The notes under the pieces were generated by a model, which was given only the letters and a program-made list of their open reading frames with translations, was not told the origin of the DNA and ran no database searches. A program made the translations under genes and the position numbers. This document shows positions 10,576 to 19,727 of a stretch of 64,000 nucleotides of DNA, piece by piece; within the stretch, counting starts at the first letter, position 1, and each line of letters starts with the position of its first letter. The stretch is from Afipia sp. Root123D2 (GTDB lineage Bacteria; Pseudomonadota; Alphaproteobacteria; Rhizobiales; Xanthobacteraceae): assembly GCF_001425835.1 (NCBI RefSeq), contig NZ_LMDP01000002.1, positions 962,828 through 1,026,827 of the forward strand, read 5' to 3'.

Positions 10576-10761
10576 GATCCGCGTCGGTTTTCGGAATCCG
10601 ACACGAGTGTTACCCTGAGCAGATGAAGTCTTTCTGAGCGAACATCGTTACCGATGTGTTTAGCCGATCAGCGAAAGCCGGAATTCGCATGCAAGCTCAG
10701 TAAACTAGGCAAGGCTTGCCCGGTTTGCGATCAATCCCGATGCTCGCCGTTTGGGGTTTGT

Positions 10762-12087
10762 TTACGATAACAGCGGCGACCATGCAGGGTCGGATGCAAA
10801 CCCCGGCGTCGGCACCTTCAATTCGTTACGTCCCGAAATGTCGATCGTGAACAAGGACGGCCCCGGACCTAGATCGCGGAAGAACATCACCACGCGGCCG
10901 TTGGGCGCAAACGTTGGTCCTTCATTGTGATAGCCGGACGTGAGAATGCGCTCGCCCGAGCCATCCGGCTTCATGATGCCGATGGCGAACTGGCCGCCGC
11001 CCTGCTTGGTGAAAGCGATGTAGTCCCCGCGCGGCGACCACACCGGCGTCGAATAGCTGCCGTCGCCGAACGAGATGCGCTGCGCGCTACCGCCACCGGC
11101 CGCCATGACGTAGATCTGCGGCTTGCCGCCGCGATCGGACTCGAAACAGATCCGCGAAGCATCCGGCGAGTAGGACGGCGATGTGTCGATCGCTGGCGTG
11201 TCGGTCAGCCGAGTGGTCGACTTCGAACGCAGGTCCATCACGAACAAATTGGAGTTGCCGCCCTGTTGCAGACTCATGACGATGCGCTGGCCGTCCGGCG
11301 AGAATCGCGGCGCGAACGACATGCCGGGGAAATTGCCGACGATCTCGCGCTGGCCGGTCTCGACGTTGAACAGATAGACGCGCGGATCGCCCTGGCCGAA
11401 CTCCATGTAGGTGATTTCCTGGGTCGACGGCGAAAAGCGCGGCGTGATGACGAGGTCGGCGCCGCGAGTCAGATAGCGCACGTTGGCGCCGTCCTGATCC
11501 ATCATCGCCAGACGCTTGACGCGGCGTTCCTTCGCGCCGGTTTCGTCGACGAAGACGACGCGGCTGTCGAAGTAGCCCTTCTCGCCGGTGAGGCGTTCAT
11601 AGATCTGGTCGGAAATGATGTGGGCGATGCGCCGCCATGATTCCGGCGAGGTGAAGTACTGCTGGCCGGTGAGCTGCTTGCTCGCGGGCACATCCCACAG
11701 CCTGAACTCGGCCTTGAGGCGGCCATCGCCCTGGCGCGTCGCGCGTCCGGTGACCAGTGCCTGCGCGTTGATCTGGCGCCAGTTCTGGAACTGCGGCGGC
11801 ACGTCGATGTTCGAAATCCGCTCGATGAACGCCGATTGATCGATCGGGGCGAACAGGCCGCTGCGCTTGAGGTTGTTGGTAATGACGCCGGCGATGCCGT
11901 TGCTGACATCGACGTCGCCCTGCGTGCCGGGAACGAAATTCGGGATCGCGATCGGGATCGGCTGGAAGTTGCCTTCGGTGATCTGGACTCTCGCCTGCGC
12001 CAGCGCCTTGCGAACGGGGGCTGCGATCAGCACGCCGGCCGACGCTGTGCCGGCGATCAATTTCCGGCGCGTGAGATTGAAATTCAT
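10762..12087 (-). CDS. tolB: Tol-Pal system beta-propeller protein TolB
   Basis: Periplasmic protein that links TolA and Pal and helps constrict the outer membrane at division. The first 31 residues carry an RRKLIAG core and an Ala-rich stretch ending RKALAQ, which looks like a twin-arginine leader rather than a plain Sec signal. The N-terminal domain (about 35-160) is followed by WD40-like propeller repeats: [49 protein letters not shown] and DPAWSPLL. The start is the ATG at 12085-12087; an in-frame ATG at 12114 adds nine residues and cannot be excluded. It follows tolA on the same strand. Confidence 0.94.
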   Translation of the reverse strand: MNFNLTRRKLIAGTASAGVLIAAPVRKALAQARVQITEGNFQPIPIAIPNFVPGTQGDVDVSNGIAGVITNNLKRSGLFAPIDQSAFIERISNIDVPPQFQNWRQINAQALVTGRATRQGDGRLKAEFRLWDVPASKQLTGQQYFTSPESWRRIAHIISDQIYERLTGEKGYFDSRVVFVDETGAKERRVKRLAMMDQDGANVRYLTRGADLVITPRFSPSTQEITYMEFGQGDPRVYLFNVETGQREIVGNFPGMSFAPRFSPDGQRIVMSLQQGGNSNLFVMDLRSKSTTRLTDTPAIDTSPSYSPDASRICFESDRGGKPQIYVMAAGGGSAQRISFGDGSYSTPVWSPRGDYIAFTKQGGGQFAIGIMKPDGSGERILTSGYHNEGPTFAPNGRVVMFFRDLGPGPSLFTIDISGRNELKVPTPGFASDPAWSPLLS

Positions 12088-12163
12088 TTGGGACAACCGA
12101 TCCTCGCTCGTCATGTCATTCGTATTTCGTCGTCGGTGTAAGCCGCGCGTCAGCCGTTCGCGC

Positions 12164-13108
12164 TCACGAGTATTTTTCGGTGAAGACCGGCTCGAAGAAT
12201 TTCCATTCATCGAAATAAGCCGGCGGCAGGTTATACGGCTGACACTCGATGATCGCGCGCATCGCGCTCTCCTGATAGACGCGGAAGTACGGCGTATTGC
12301 CGCCGGCCAGCGGCACCGGCATCGACTCGAGCGATCCGTCGCGCTTCAGCTTGATCGTGAAACTGGTTTCGGTCTCGCGCGCCTCGATGCCGCCATAGGG
12401 CTTCTTCCAGCAGCGCTCGACCTGCTGCTTGAACATCGCGCCCCAGGTCGCCGAATTGTCGGCCGCCTGGCCGCGCGCGGTGCCCAGCGCCGCCTGTGCG
12501 TTGATCGCATCGCCGGCGACGGCATGACGGGTCGGATCGCGCTTGTCGAGAAGAGCTGCGATCTTCGACTGATCGAAGACGCGCTCGCGCTTCGGCTCCT
12601 GCTTCTGCGGCGGTTGGGCCTTGGCCTCGGCTTTCGGCTTGGGCTTCTTGTCGTGTTCTTTCTTCAGAGCCTCGGCGATCGGATCGACCTTCGCCGGATC
12701 CGGCTTTTTCTCGGTCTTCTTCGGCTCTTCCTTTTCCTTCGGCTTCTCTTCGACGACCGGCTTCGGAGGCTCGGGCTTTTTCTCGACCGGCTTCTCGACG
12801 GGCTTCGGCGGCGGCTGCGGTGCCGCATCGGTCACCACCGGCGGCTTCTTGTCCTCGATCTTGCCGACAGCATCGTCCACCGGCGGCGTCTTCTCGGCGA
12901 CCTTCTCGACCAGCGGCTTCGGATTTTCCTTCTTGCCGGTTTTCATGCCGGACGTGACCTTGGCGAACTGCTCGGCGGAAATGATATCGACCGGCAGCGA
13001 CTCTTCCGGCATCGAATCGAAGGCCTTGCTCGAAAACGAGATCATGCCCCAGCCGATCACAAGGGCGTGCAAGGCAACCGACGCTGCGACTGTCTTGTCG
13101 ATCTTCAC
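12164..13108 (-). CDS. tolA: Cell envelope protein TolA
   Basis: Inner-membrane anchored protein whose long periplasmic helix reaches TolB/Pal, driven by TolQR. Of 314 residues, about 8-27 form the single transmembrane helix. Residues about 60-165 are a Lys/Pro/Glu-rich stretch ([20 protein letters not shown]), less purely helical than in enterobacteria. The C-terminal domain (about 200-312) with [12 protein letters not shown] and [12 protein letters not shown] is the TonB-like end domain. It starts 1 bp from the tolR stop. Confidence 0.92.
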   Translation of the reverse strand: MKIDKTVAASVALHALVIGWGMISFSSKAFDSMPEESLPVDIISAEQFAKVTSGMKTGKKENPKPLVEKVAEKTPPVDDAVGKIEDKKPPVVTDAAPQPPPKPVEKPVEKKPEPPKPVVEEKPKEKEEPKKTEKKPDPAKVDPIAEALKKEHDKKPKPKAEAKAQPPQKQEPKRERVFDQSKIAALLDKRDPTRHAVAGDAINAQAALGTARGQAADNSATWGAMFKQQVERCWKKPYGGIEARETETSFTIKLKRDGSLESMPVPLAGGNTPYFRVYQESAMRAIIECQPYNLPPAYFDEWKFFEPVFTEKYS

Positions 13109-13109
13109 G

Positions 13110-13562
13110 TCAGGTCCCCTGCTCGACCTCGGTCACCAGAGCCACGCGCTTGAACCCGGCTGCCGACAGCCGGCCCATGACGCGCATCACGGTGCCGTAA
13201 TCCACCTTGGTGTCGCCGCGCACGAAGATACGCTCGTCCATGCCGCCGCGCGCTTCGGTAATCGCCTTCAGCTTCGGCACCACCTCGTCGAGCGGAATCT
13301 CGGTATTGTTGAGGAACACCTTGCCGCTGAGCTGGACCGAGAGCGTCAGCGGCTCCTTGTCCTGATCGAGGCTCTTCGCCGCCGTCTGCGGCAGATCGAG
13401 CGGAACGCCGACCGTCAGCAGCGGCGCCGACACCATGAAAATGATCAGCAGCACCAGCATCACGTCGACCATCGGCGTGACGTTGATTTCCGCCATGACC
13501 TTGGCGCGCTGATGGCGGCGGCGTCCGCCCCCACCTCCGCCGCTGCCCATGCTCATGCCCAT
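13110..13562 (-). CDS. tolR: Biopolymer transport protein TolR (ExbD family)
   Basis: Stator subunit that, with TolQ, uses the proton gradient to drive TolA. The N-terminal cytoplasmic tail is Gly/Arg-rich, followed by EINVTPMVDVMLVLLIIFMVSAP (about 25-47), the ExbD helix with the proton-carrying Asp in PMVDVML. The periplasmic domain contains IFVRGDTKVDYGTVM. 150 residues is normal. It is 36 bp downstream of tolQ and 1 bp upstream of tolA. Confidence 0.96.
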   Translation of the reverse strand: MGMSMGSGGGGGGRRRHQRAKVMAEINVTPMVDVMLVLLIIFMVSAPLLTVGVPLDLPQTAAKSLDQDKEPLTLSVQLSGKVFLNNTEIPLDEVVPKLKAITEARGGMDERIFVRGDTKVDYGTVMRVMGRLSAAGFKRVALVTEVEQGT

Positions 13563-13598
13563 ACCGGGAAATCCGTTGCTGTGACTGACGTGACGATA

Positions 13599-14312
13599 TC
13601 AGGCCCGTTCATCGATCTGGCGTGACAGAATCGCGGAAAACTCATCGGCGAAACCTTCCAGCCGCTGGGCCTGGCGGTTCACCTCCGAAGTGAACTTGTT
13701 ATAGAAAATAGTGGCAGGAATAGCGGCGATCAGGCCAATCGCGGTCGCAAACAGCGCCTCCGCGATGCCCGGCGCCACCACCGCCAGAGAGGTATTTTTC
13801 GACGCGGCAATCGACTGGAAGCTCGACATGATGCCCCAGACGGTGCCGAACAGGCCGACGAACGGCCCGGCCGAACCGACGGTGGCCAGCACCAGCAGCC
13901 GGCGTTCCAGCCGCTCGATCTCGCGGGCGATCGACACGCTCATCACTTTATCGATACGCATCTGCAGGCCGGCGAAGGATCGCGACTGGCTTTCGAACGA
14001 ACGCTTCCACTCGCGCATCGCCGCGACGAACAGCGCCGCCATCGACTGGGTCGGCTTGGCCGACAGCGCCCGGTACAGTTCGTCGATCGACTGACCGGAC
14101 CAGAACGCCTGCTCGAAACGGTCCATCGCCCGCTTGGTGCGCGCATAAAGAAAAATCTTGTCGATCGCGATCGCCCACACCCAGACCGAACAGGTCAGGA
14201 GGCCGAGCATCACGAATTTGACGACGATATGGGCCTGCCAGAACAACGCGATGAGCGATACGTCGGCGGACGCCACCGGCAAAGCCGACTGCGCCACGTC
14301 TGCTGGATTCAT
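13599..14312 (-). CDS. tolQ: Biopolymer transport protein TolQ (ExbB family)
   Basis: Three-helix inner-membrane subunit of the TolQR proton-driven motor. The 237-residue product starts at the ATG at 14310-14312 behind an AGAGGAC ribosome binding site; an upstream in-frame ATG at 14480 is rejected because the extra 56 residues show no conserved features. Helices are at about 20-42, 135-160 (VGSAGPFVGLFGTVWGIMSSF, the ExbB signature) and 175-200 (PGIAEALFATAIGLIAAIPA). First gene of tolQRAB, but separated from its usual upstream partner ybgC by an accessory block. Confidence 0.96.
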   Translation of the reverse strand: MNPADVAQSALPVASADVSLIALFWQAHIVVKFVMLGLLTCSVWVWAIAIDKIFLYARTKRAMDRFEQAFWSGQSIDELYRALSAKPTQSMAALFVAAMREWKRSFESQSRSFAGLQMRIDKVMSVSIAREIERLERRLLVLATVGSAGPFVGLFGTVWGIMSSFQSIAASKNTSLAVVAPGIAEALFATAIGLIAAIPATIFYNKFTSEVNRQAQRLEGFADEFSAILSRQIDERA

Positions 14313-14556
14313 AATCGATGTCCTCTCAACGCAAATATCCCAAAGTCCGTGCGGAAATGCCGCCGGATTTCCACCCGCACAGCGCGCGGCGATGCCGCCA
14401 CTGCCAACCGCCGAAACCAATCCATGTCGCGCGTGGAAAAGGCCCGTCCCTGAGCCGTCTCCTGAATTCCCCGCCAACATGTCAAAACGAGGGCTGTCAG
14501 CGCTGTTTTAGCGCTCCTACCTGACGCTGTTCATGGTTAAGGCTTGGTTACCGGGA

Positions 14557-15585
14557 CTATTTTTTAGACCCGGAAACCTCGTGGGGGGAACAAGATACCG
14601 CGTGGCCGGGCGGCGCGACCCCCGGTTTCCGTACCCGTAGACGTTGCGCCAGGGGTTTCAGCAGCTGCGGCGACAGGTAGATCGGCAGCTGGCACAGCGC
14701 GAAGTAAATCCAGGTCACGCCGGGCAGCACGCCGTCGGTTGCCGCGATCATCAGGCCCAGATTGCGCTGGGACACCATCAGACCCAGCGACAGGGCACGT
14801 TCGGAACCGGCCCGCATGAACACCGCGACCGTAACCGCGAGCAGAATCGCGAACACGACGAAAGCGAGCACCGTCAGCCCGATCACCAGACCCGGGGCGG
14901 CGATGAAGCCGGGCGCCACGGTTCCCATCACCGCACACACGAACACCAGCAGGATCAGGATGTTGAACCCGTCGATGACCTGCCCGTGCCGCCGGATCGC
15001 AGCCTCGCTGACAAAACGGCGGATCAGCACCGAGACCGCCAGCGCGCCGCCGAGGATCATGACCAGCTTGATGCCGAGCGCGACCGGCGACAGCGTCAGC
15101 ATCTCGCCCATGAAGATGTAGGCGAACAGCGGCGCGGTGAACGGCACCAGCGCGGTGCCGGCGACCAGCGTGATGAGAACCAGCGTCGCATCGAGCCCCA
15201 TCAGGATCGCCAGCGCCGGAGCCGCCATCATCGGCGAGGCGGCGCCCTGTAGCATGACGCCGAGAAAAACATCCGGCGACAACCGATCGAAGCCGGTGGC
15301 AAGACAGATCAGCCCCATCAGCAGCGGCACGACGATCGTGGTCCATACCGTCGCCGCGATCACCAGCCCGGGCCGCCGCAAATAGCCACGCAGCGCGGCA
15401 ACATCGACGCGGACGAAGGAAATGCACAGCAGCACGATGACCGCTTCGGTGACGAACGGCTTCAACATCTCACCGAGCGGCGGCACCGCGATGCCGATGA
15501 TCACCAGCGCCGGAATCGCGCGCGTGCCCTGACGCCCGAGCCACGCCAGTGCCGACACCGGCAACGCGAAAATACCTGCGGACAT
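14557..15585 (-). CDS. Bile acid:sodium symporter family transporter
   Basis: 342 residues with about nine to ten hydrophobic helices of the BASS/ACR3-like superfamily. Useful blocks are GVMLQGAASPMMAAPALAILMGLD (about 118-141) and LSLGLMVSQRNLGLM (about 285), the latter close to the SRNxxL motif conserved in BASS carriers. The ATG at 15583-15585 has a strong GGAGGG site; an upstream ATG at 15678 is less likely. Substrate unknown; organic anions are typical. It ends 245 bp before the tolQ start and is divergent from the DUF6498 gene. Confidence 0.8.
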   Translation of the reverse strand: MSAGIFALPVSALAWLGRQGTRAIPALVIIGIAVPPLGEMLKPFVTEAVIVLLCISFVRVDVAALRGYLRRPGLVIAATVWTTIVVPLLMGLICLATGFDRLSPDVFLGVMLQGAASPMMAAPALAILMGLDATLVLITLVAGTALVPFTAPLFAYIFMGEMLTLSPVALGIKLVMILGGALAVSVLIRRFVSEAAIRRHGQVIDGFNILILLVFVCAVMGTVAPGFIAAPGLVIGLTVLAFVVFAILLAVTVAVFMRAGSERALSLGLMVSQRNLGLMIAATDGVLPGVTWIYFALCQLPIYLSPQLLKPLAQRLRVRKPGVAPPGHAVSCSPHEVSGSKK

Positions 15586-15889
15586 AGTCCCTCCAGAGGC
15601 CGAGCGCCCGGCGTAGTCATTCGAGATTGATGGAAGAACGAAGCCGGCGCACGTCGTCCCGCGCCCGTCTCGTGTCACCGATTCCGGTTCACCAGACGCC
15701 GCAGCATGAAACGGATCGCCACCAGCGGCGGCGGCGTGAGGTCACGCGCTCGATCATGTCTCATTGATACGCATCCGGCCTGCGATGACAACCGGAAAGG
15801 CCGCAAACAATGCAGGAACCAAGGGGGCACGCGAATAACGGCGTCCGCCCGCCCTTGTTTGCCTGACAAGATCGCGATGTATTGGCAGG
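15586..15889. other. 304-bp divergent intergenic region
   Basis: Lies between the divergently transcribed transporter and DUF6498 genes and probably holds both promoters. A minus-strand frame at 15675-15896 translates into a short Arg-rich sequence without recognisable features; it is not called as a gene. Confidence 0.4.
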
Positions 15890-16558
15890 ATGACATCGAC
15901 TGCCCCGATCACCGGCTCGAACGCGATCCGTCCACGCGCCATCGTCACGTCGTCAATCCTGATCCTTGCCAACCTCGTGCCGCTGGCTGGCGTGCTGTGG
16001 TGGGGCTGGGATGCTTTCGTGCTGCTATGTCTCTACTGGCTCGAGACCGCAATCATCGGGTTCTGGACCATCCTGCGGGTGACAGCCCTGTCGCGCACAT
16101 CCGGCTCCGCCGCTGGGCGAAGCATCGCTTCCACGCTGGCGCTGTCGGGATTCTTCACCGTCCATGCCGGGCTGTTCATGGCGGTGCACATGGCGTTTCT
16201 CTGGCTGCTGTTTGCGGGTCCATGGGCGGCGCGCATTCACGACGCGCGGGATTTCATCCGCCTGATCGTGATCGGGATGAGCTTGTGGATTCCCCTGCTC
16301 GCCTTGTTCGTCGGACAGGGCGCGGTGTTCGTCAACGACGCCGTCAATCGTTTCGCCTTCGGGAAGGCGCTTCCTTCGAACGCGACCACGGCCGACATCA
16401 TGGGCGGATTCTACAAGCGCATCGTGCTGATGCATCTGGCGATCATGGGCGGCGCGTTCGCCGCGCAGGCGATCGGCACGGTCGCGCCGCTCATAGTGCT
16501 GGTGCTGCTCAAGACCGCCATCGAAGTCCGGCTCTGGATGCGCGAACGGCGTGGCTAA
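15890..16558 (+). CDS. DUF6498-like integral membrane protein
   Basis: 222 residues with five to six hydrophobic helices. The block LVPLAGVLWWGWDAFVLLCLYWLETAIIG (about 29-57) is typical of DUF6498 proteins: a Trp-rich first hairpin with an invariant-looking YWLE. A further FFTVHAGLFMAVH helix and a C-terminal LIVLVLLKTAIEVR helix follow. Function is unknown for the family. It is transcribed away from the BASS transporter and is followed by an oxygenase gene on the same strand. I rely on recalled family features. Confidence 0.65.
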   Translation: MTSTAPITGSNAIRPRAIVTSSILILANLVPLAGVLWWGWDAFVLLCLYWLETAIIGFWTILRVTALSRTSGSAAGRSIASTLALSGFFTVHAGLFMAVHMAFLWLLFAGPWAARIHDARDFIRLIVIGMSLWIPLLALFVGQGAVFVNDAVNRFAFGKALPSNATTADIMGGFYKRIVLMHLAIMGGAFAAQAIGTVAPLIVLVLLKTAIEVRLWMRERRG

Positions 16559-16766
16559 ACAGCGCGGCGCGAACTTGAAACGCGCCGCGCTGCGAACTAG
16601 ACTGCCAGCATCATGAAATTTTTCACGCTCAACATCGCGGCTATCTTCCGATCCTGAACCGGCTTCGCCGTTTTAGATCGAGAACCGGGTGACATCACCC
16701 AAGCCCCCTGTGCCGGCCTCGCCTCCCATCAGCGAAGGATCGCGGCTGGCCGATGTTGAGAATTTC

Positions 16767-17564
16767 ATGCCTGCAACCAACGCCACGCGTCCGCTCGACG
16801 GCGCGCAGATCGACCAGTTCATCCACGAAGGCTTCGTCAGAATCGACAATGCGTTTCCCCGCGATGTCGCAGAGGAGGCGCGCGCGATCCTGTGGCGCGC
16901 CACCGGCTGCGATAAGGACAACCCCGCCACATGGACCAGGCCCGTAATCAGGCTTGGCTATTTCGGCCAGGAACCGTTCGCGCTGACGGCCAATACACCG
17001 GTGCTTCACAGCGCCTTCGACCAGCTTGTAGGACGTGGCCGCTGGCTGCCGCGCGGCGATCTCGGGACATTTCCGATTCGGTTTCCGTCGCCCGACGATC
17101 CGGGCGATGCCGGATGGCATGTCGATGTCAGTTTCGGGTTTGAGAATCCCGATTTCATGTCGTGGCGCGCCAACGTCACATCGGAGGGACGCGCACTTCT
17201 GATGCTGTTTCTGTTTTCGGATGTCGGCCCTGATGATGCACCGACGCGGATTCGCGCGGGCTCGCACCTCGACATCGCGCGGACTCTCGCGTCTGCCGGC
17301 GAGGCGGGCCTGTCGCTGCGCGAACTCGCGGCCAACGGCTTCGATGAAACGGCGCACCGAGACGTGATGCTGGCCACCGGCAATGCCGGCACAGTCTATC
17401 TCTGTCATCCATTTCTGGTTCATGCGGCGCAGCCGCATCGCGGAACGCGGCCGCGCTTCATGGCGCAACCGCCTCTTCTTCCGTCCGCACCTTTATCGCT
17501 GATGCGAGACGACGATGGTTACTCGCCAGTCGAACAGGCGATCCGGCTCGCGCTCGGCAACTGA
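16767..17564 (+). CDS. Phytanoyl-CoA dioxygenase (PhyH) family protein
   Basis: Fe(II)/2-oxoglutarate-dependent oxygenase of the PhyH type. The metal-binding HxD is in GWHVDVSF (about residue 117), and the distal His with the 2-oxoglutarate-binding Arg are in HPFLVHAAQPHRGTRPRF (about 219-236). The ATG at 16767 (MPATNATRPLD) has GAGAA upstream and starts just before the fold (IDQFIHEGFVRI). A GTG at 16689 would add 26 low-complexity residues. The substrate cannot be told. It converges on the DUF2852 gene across a shared terminator. Confidence 0.82.
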   Translation: MPATNATRPLDGAQIDQFIHEGFVRIDNAFPRDVAEEARAILWRATGCDKDNPATWTRPVIRLGYFGQEPFALTANTPVLHSAFDQLVGRGRWLPRGDLGTFPIRFPSPDDPGDAGWHVDVSFGFENPDFMSWRANVTSEGRALLMLFLFSDVGPDDAPTRIRAGSHLDIARTLASAGEAGLSLRELAANGFDETAHRDVMLATGNAGTVYLCHPFLVHAAQPHRGTRPRFMAQPPLLPSAPLSLMRDDDGYSPVEQAIRLALGN

Positions 17565-17579
17565 GCCTCACAAACAAAA

Positions 17580-17605
17580 CCGCCCGCCTGTTGCCAGGCG
17601 GGCGG
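17580..17605. terminator. Bidirectional terminator between convergent genes
   Basis: CCGCCCGCCTG (17580-17590) and CAGGCGGGCGG (17595-17605) pair over 11 bp around a TTGC loop. It is preceded by CAAACAAAA, so on the minus strand the stem is followed by a T-rich tract; on the plus strand only a short TTGAT follows. Confidence 0.65.
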
Positions 17606-17633
17606 TTGATCTGCCGTCAGGACGTTTGGGGCA

Positions 17634-18113
17634 TTAGCCCTGCGGCTGGTCGTTGGTCGGCGGAGACGGCGGACGCGAGCGATGCTGCGCCATGAAGTCG
17701 TCGAACTCCTGCTTGTCCTTGGCGTGACGCAGGCGCTCAAGGAAATCCTTGAATTCGGTCTGCTCTTCCTCGAGGCGACGCAGCGTCTCCATGCGGTAGT
17801 CGTCGAAAGCGCGGTTGCCGCTCGAAGGCGCGTAATAACCGCGGCCCTCCATGCGGCCACGCATCCGCTCCATCTTCCACTGCATCCGTTCCATTTTGTC
17901 GGCCCAGCGGCCACGATGTCCGCAACCCATTTTTCTGCTCCAGAGGTTGTAGAAAAGAAGTGCGAGGCCAAGCGGCCACCAGATGATGAAGCCCAGGACC
18001 GTCAGCAGGATCGCCGCCGGATGAAACCGCGGGCCCCACGGCGCGCCGTCATAAGAATACGGACCTGCCCAACCAGGGCGTCCGGAACGCTCGAAGTCTG
18101 CTGTATTGGACAT
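17634..18113 (-). CDS. DUF2852 domain-containing membrane protein
   Basis: 159 residues. A hydrophobic helix AAILLTVLGFIIWWPLGLALLFYNLW (about 33-58) is followed by a basic Met-rich segment MERMQWKMERMRGRMEGRGYY (about 73-93) and a charged coiled coil ending in a Pro-rich tail. This matches DUF2852, a small alphaproteobacterial family of unknown function. The ATG at 18111-18113 has GGAG nine bases upstream. A perfect palindrome that also overlaps the start of the upstream tetR gene lies just before it, so that regulator probably controls this gene. Confidence 0.8.
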   Translation of the reverse strand: MSNTADFERSGRPGWAGPYSYDGAPWGPRFHPAAILLTVLGFIIWWPLGLALLFYNLWSRKMGCGHRGRWADKMERMQWKMERMRGRMEGRGYYAPSSGNRAFDDYRMETLRRLEEEQTEFKDFLERLRHAKDKQEFDDFMAQHRSRPPSPPTNDQPQG

Positions 18114-18128
18114 AGCCCGTCTCCGTGA

Positions 18129-18147
18129 ATGTAAATAACATTTACAT
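18129..18147. promoter_or_regulatory. Operator palindrome upstream of the DUF2852 gene
   Basis: ATGTAAATAACATTTACAT: perfect 8-bp arms around AAC, 16 bp upstream of the DUF2852 start codon. A near-identical site lies at 18852-18870 at the start of the adjacent tetR gene. The pairing strongly suggests the binding site of that regulator. Confidence 0.7.
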
Positions 18148-18199
18148 AGATAAAACATCCCGACGTTTTGTCAAGCGAGCGCTCAGACAGGCGGGTCAC

Positions 18200-18853
18200 T
18201 TATTTTTGAGGCGGCCGCTGGTCCGTCGGGAACCCAAGACCCTTGAGATAGATCAGGGCGCCTGCTTCCAGCAGGTCTTCCGGCGACATCGGCAACTTGC
18301 GCCGCGCCGCGTCACCACGCCCGAACAGCGAGGCGATGCCGTGCGACAACGACCAGATGTGCAGCGCCATCATCATGGCCGGCGGACGCGGCACACCGGG
18401 CGGCGCCATCGCCACCAGCCGCTCCGATGCGGCGCGGATCACCGCGAACGCGCGCTCCCCTGCAAGCAACAATGCAGGATTGGATTCAAGCGGAACGCCG
18501 GATTCGAACATCGCGGAGTAGTACGCCGGGTGCTCGCGCGCGAAGGCAAGATAGGCCTTTCCGATGCGCTGAAACGCGGTCGGCGTATCGGGCCGCCCGT
18601 CGTCCCAGGCTTCAGTCAGCCGCGCTTCGAATTGCTCGAAGCCCTGCACTGCGATGCTGGCGAGCAATTCGTCGCGATCGCGGAAATGGCGATAGGGCGC
18701 GGCGGGGCTGACACCGGCCGAGCGTGCGGCTTCGGCGAAGGTGAAACCTGCCGGGCCTTTCTGCGCAATCAGATCGAGCGCGGCTTGCACCAGCGCCTCT
18801 TTCAGATTGCCATGATGATAACCGCCCTCGCGGCGGCCTTTGTGCCAGCTCAT
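18200..18853 (-). CDS. TetR/AcrR family regulator with WHG C-terminal domain
   Basis: 217 residues. The N-terminal helix-turn-helix (about 16-62) reads KEALVQAALDLIAQKGPAGF and AARSAGVSPAAPYRHFRDRDEL. The C-terminal half (about 85-200), with FAREHPAYYSAMFESG and MMMALHIWSLSHGIASL, is the TetR_C_33/WHG ligand-binding type. It is 86 bp upstream of the DUF2852 gene on the same strand. The start codon lies inside an operator-like palindrome, so the protein probably represses itself. No ribosome binding site is visible, so the mRNA may be leaderless or weakly translated. Confidence 0.9.
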   Translation of the reverse strand: MSWHKGRREGGYHHGNLKEALVQAALDLIAQKGPAGFTFAEAARSAGVSPAAPYRHFRDRDELLASIAVQGFEQFEARLTEAWDDGRPDTPTAFQRIGKAYLAFAREHPAYYSAMFESGVPLESNPALLLAGERAFAVIRAASERLVAMAPPGVPRPPAMMMALHIWSLSHGIASLFGRGDAARRKLPMSPEDLLEAGALIYLKGLGFPTDQRPPQK

Positions 18854-18870
18854 GTGAAAGACATTTACAT
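18852..18870. promoter_or_regulatory. Operator palindrome at the tetR (WHG) start
   Basis: ATGTGAAAGACATTTACAT has the same arms and 3-bp spacer as the site at 18129-18147, with two mismatches in one arm. It overlaps the tetR start codon (18851-18853), consistent with autoregulation. Confidence 0.65.
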
Positions 18871-18933
18871 GAGCCGGCCGGGCGCGTCACGCAGCATCTG
18901 GCGGAAACAACAGCGATTTCCGGCTGGAACCCG

Positions 18934-19644
18934 TTAACGGCGCGGCTTCGCTGGCCCGGCGATCAGATCGATCGTGCCTCGCACCAGCGCTTCCAGTTCG
19001 GCACGCGGAACCCCGGCCCGCGCCCGGATCGCCAGGGTGTGGAACATCGCTGAAGCGACCTGCCCGAGCGCCACGGCATTCGCCGATTTCGGCAATTCGC
19101 CGTCCTCAATGGCCTTCTGGATTCGCCGCGTCAGATTGCGATCAGCGCCCGCGATGGCGTTCTGCGCGATCTGGCGGATTTCCGGATCGGCCATCGCCTC
19201 CGACGCTGCGGTCATCACCGTGAGGCAGCCGCGCGGCCCGTTCTCACCTGCCGCGTAGAAATCGATGGCGATGGCATAGACCCGCTCCAGCGTCACGCGC
19301 AGCGACAACGCCGGATCGAACGCCTTGGCAAACAGCACGCCCGCCTCGGCGCGATAGCGTTCATAGGCTTTCAGGAACAGTTCGCGCTTGTCGCCGAATG
19401 CGCCGTAGAGGCTCGGCCGGTTGATGCCCATCGCGGCGCTGAGATCGTCGAGCGACGTCGCCGCAAACCCGGAATCGCGGAACGTGTCCAGCGCGCGGCC
19501 GAGCGCAACCTCGGACTCGAACGCGCGCGGACGGCCGCGGCGCTTCGTCGCCGTCGCCTCCGGCGACATCGAAGCTGTTGTGGCGACTTTGGCCGGAGCC
19601 GATTTCACGCCGGACTTTGGCGCACGTGTTCTTTTTTGTACCAT
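18934..19644 (-). CDS. TetR/AcrR family transcriptional regulator
   Basis: 236 residues. A Lys/Ala-rich tail (about 1-35) precedes RRGRPRAFESEVALGRALD and the helix-turn-helix FAATSLDDLSAAMGINRPSLYGAFGDKRELF (about 60-90). The C-terminal domain contains GPRGCLTVMTA, common in regulators of electrophile or oxidative stress genes. Start chosen at ATG 19642-19644 (MVQKRTRAP); an upstream ATG at 19692 would extend over the promoter. It diverges from a glutathione S-transferase gene with 83 bp between starts, so it probably controls that gene. Confidence 0.88.
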   Translation of the reverse strand: MVQKRTRAPKSGVKSAPAKVATTASMSPEATATKRRGRPRAFESEVALGRALDTFRDSGFAATSLDDLSAAMGINRPSLYGAFGDKRELFLKAYERYRAEAGVLFAKAFDPALSLRVTLERVYAIAIDFYAAGENGPRGCLTVMTAASEAMADPEIRQIAQNAIAGADRNLTRRIQKAIEDGELPKSANAVALGQVASAMFHTLAIRARAGVPRAELEALVRGTIDLIAGPAKPRR

Positions 19645-19671
19645 TTCGCAAATAATTCCTTGACCCGACTT

Positions 19672-19699
19672 ATTATATGCAAGACAGTACAAAAATCAA
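19672..19699 (-). promoter_or_regulatory. Sigma-70-like promoter of the tetR gene divergent from gst
   Basis: On the minus strand TTGATT (19699-19694) and TATAAT (19677-19672) are separated by 16 bp, 28 bp before the tetR start. GTACAAAAA at 19687-19695 is repeated in inverted orientation at 19633-19641, a possible operator half-site pair. Confidence 0.5.
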
Positions 19700-19727
19700 T
19701 TCAACACCCGAACCGAGGAGACGTGTC

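Noticed and set aside
14537-14551. CtrA-like site upstream of tolQ
   Set aside because: TTAA-N7-TTAC has one mismatch and lies about 225 bp before the gene, next to another gene's end; too weak to call.
16613-16657. Possible 14-residue leader peptide before the PhyH gene
   Set aside because: The frame MKFFTLNIAAIFRS is short with no attenuator-like stem and no ribosome binding site seen.
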